Source of the DNA: Granulosicoccus sp964435305
GTDB taxonomy: Bacteria; Pseudomonadota; Gammaproteobacteria; Granulosicoccales; Granulosicoccaceae
Reading direction: 5' to 3'
Assembly (NCBI GenBank): GCA_964435305.1
Contig: CAYSZH010000116.1
Coordinates: 1 to 14,752, forward strand
Length of the DNA stretch: 14,752 bases
Shown: piece by piece, positions 14,703-14,752 of the stretch
How the letters are laid out: every line of letters starts with the position of its first letter
Position numbering within the stretch: the stretch's first letter is position 1
Notes under the pieces: generated by a model
The model's input: only the letters and a program-made list of their open reading frames with translations
What the model was told of the DNA's origin: nothing
Databases searched by the model: none
Position numbers and translations under genes: made by a program

Positions 14703-14752
14703 AACTGCTCCAGTTGAGTGGGGTTGGACATCATTTTAGTTACTTTTCTACC

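Noticed and set aside
14703..14752. AACTG-CTC-CAGTT hairpin just after the GntR gene
   Set aside because: A 5-bp stem without a T run does not support a terminator. The rest of the 50 bases shows nothing.

Overview
The window looks like chromosomal DNA of a gammaproteobacterium, probably marine or environmental. The evidence is a full-length RapA (the RNA-polymerase-recycling Swi2/Snf2 ATPase typical of this class) and AvtA and exonuclease III proteins that align by eye with the Escherichia coli versions almost end to end. Base composition is mid-range and even by eye. I see no transposase, integrase, phage gene, tRNA, rRNA or CRISPR array. I cannot name the genus.

Left part (1-7846): every gene lies on the minus strand. 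Read in the direction of transcription they are cspA (7846-7643, followed by a strong terminator), then a fused acetate kinase/PduL-type phosphotransacylase, a CPD photolyase 3 nt behind it, a secreted DUF1223 thioredoxin-fold protein, a small outer-membrane beta-barrel overlapping an Ig-like-repeat lipoprotein, a MoxR AAA+ ATPase, and the start of its usual DUF58 partner, which is cut by the window edge.

Right part (8163-14702): every gene lies on the plus strand. They are avtA (valine-pyruvate aminotransferase), rapA, xthA (exonuclease III), a HAD-family hydrolase and a GntR/FCD transcription regulator. The two halves diverge from a 316-bp region. It holds a candidate cspA promoter and a long structured cspA leader with two hairpins. 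A perfect 7-bp inverted repeat overlaps the -35 regions of both candidate divergent promoters.

Most genes are familiar housekeeping functions. The most unusual item is the single-chain AckA-PduL fusion, which would carry out both steps between acetyl-CoA and acetate plus ATP in one polypeptide. Secondary points are a five-copy AATAG array directly before the GntR gene, the leader and operator architecture between cspA and avtA, a RapA lacking a linker segment present in the E. coli protein, and a translationally coupled barrel/lipoprotein pair of unknown function. I did not find a convincing new multi-gene defence or mobile system.
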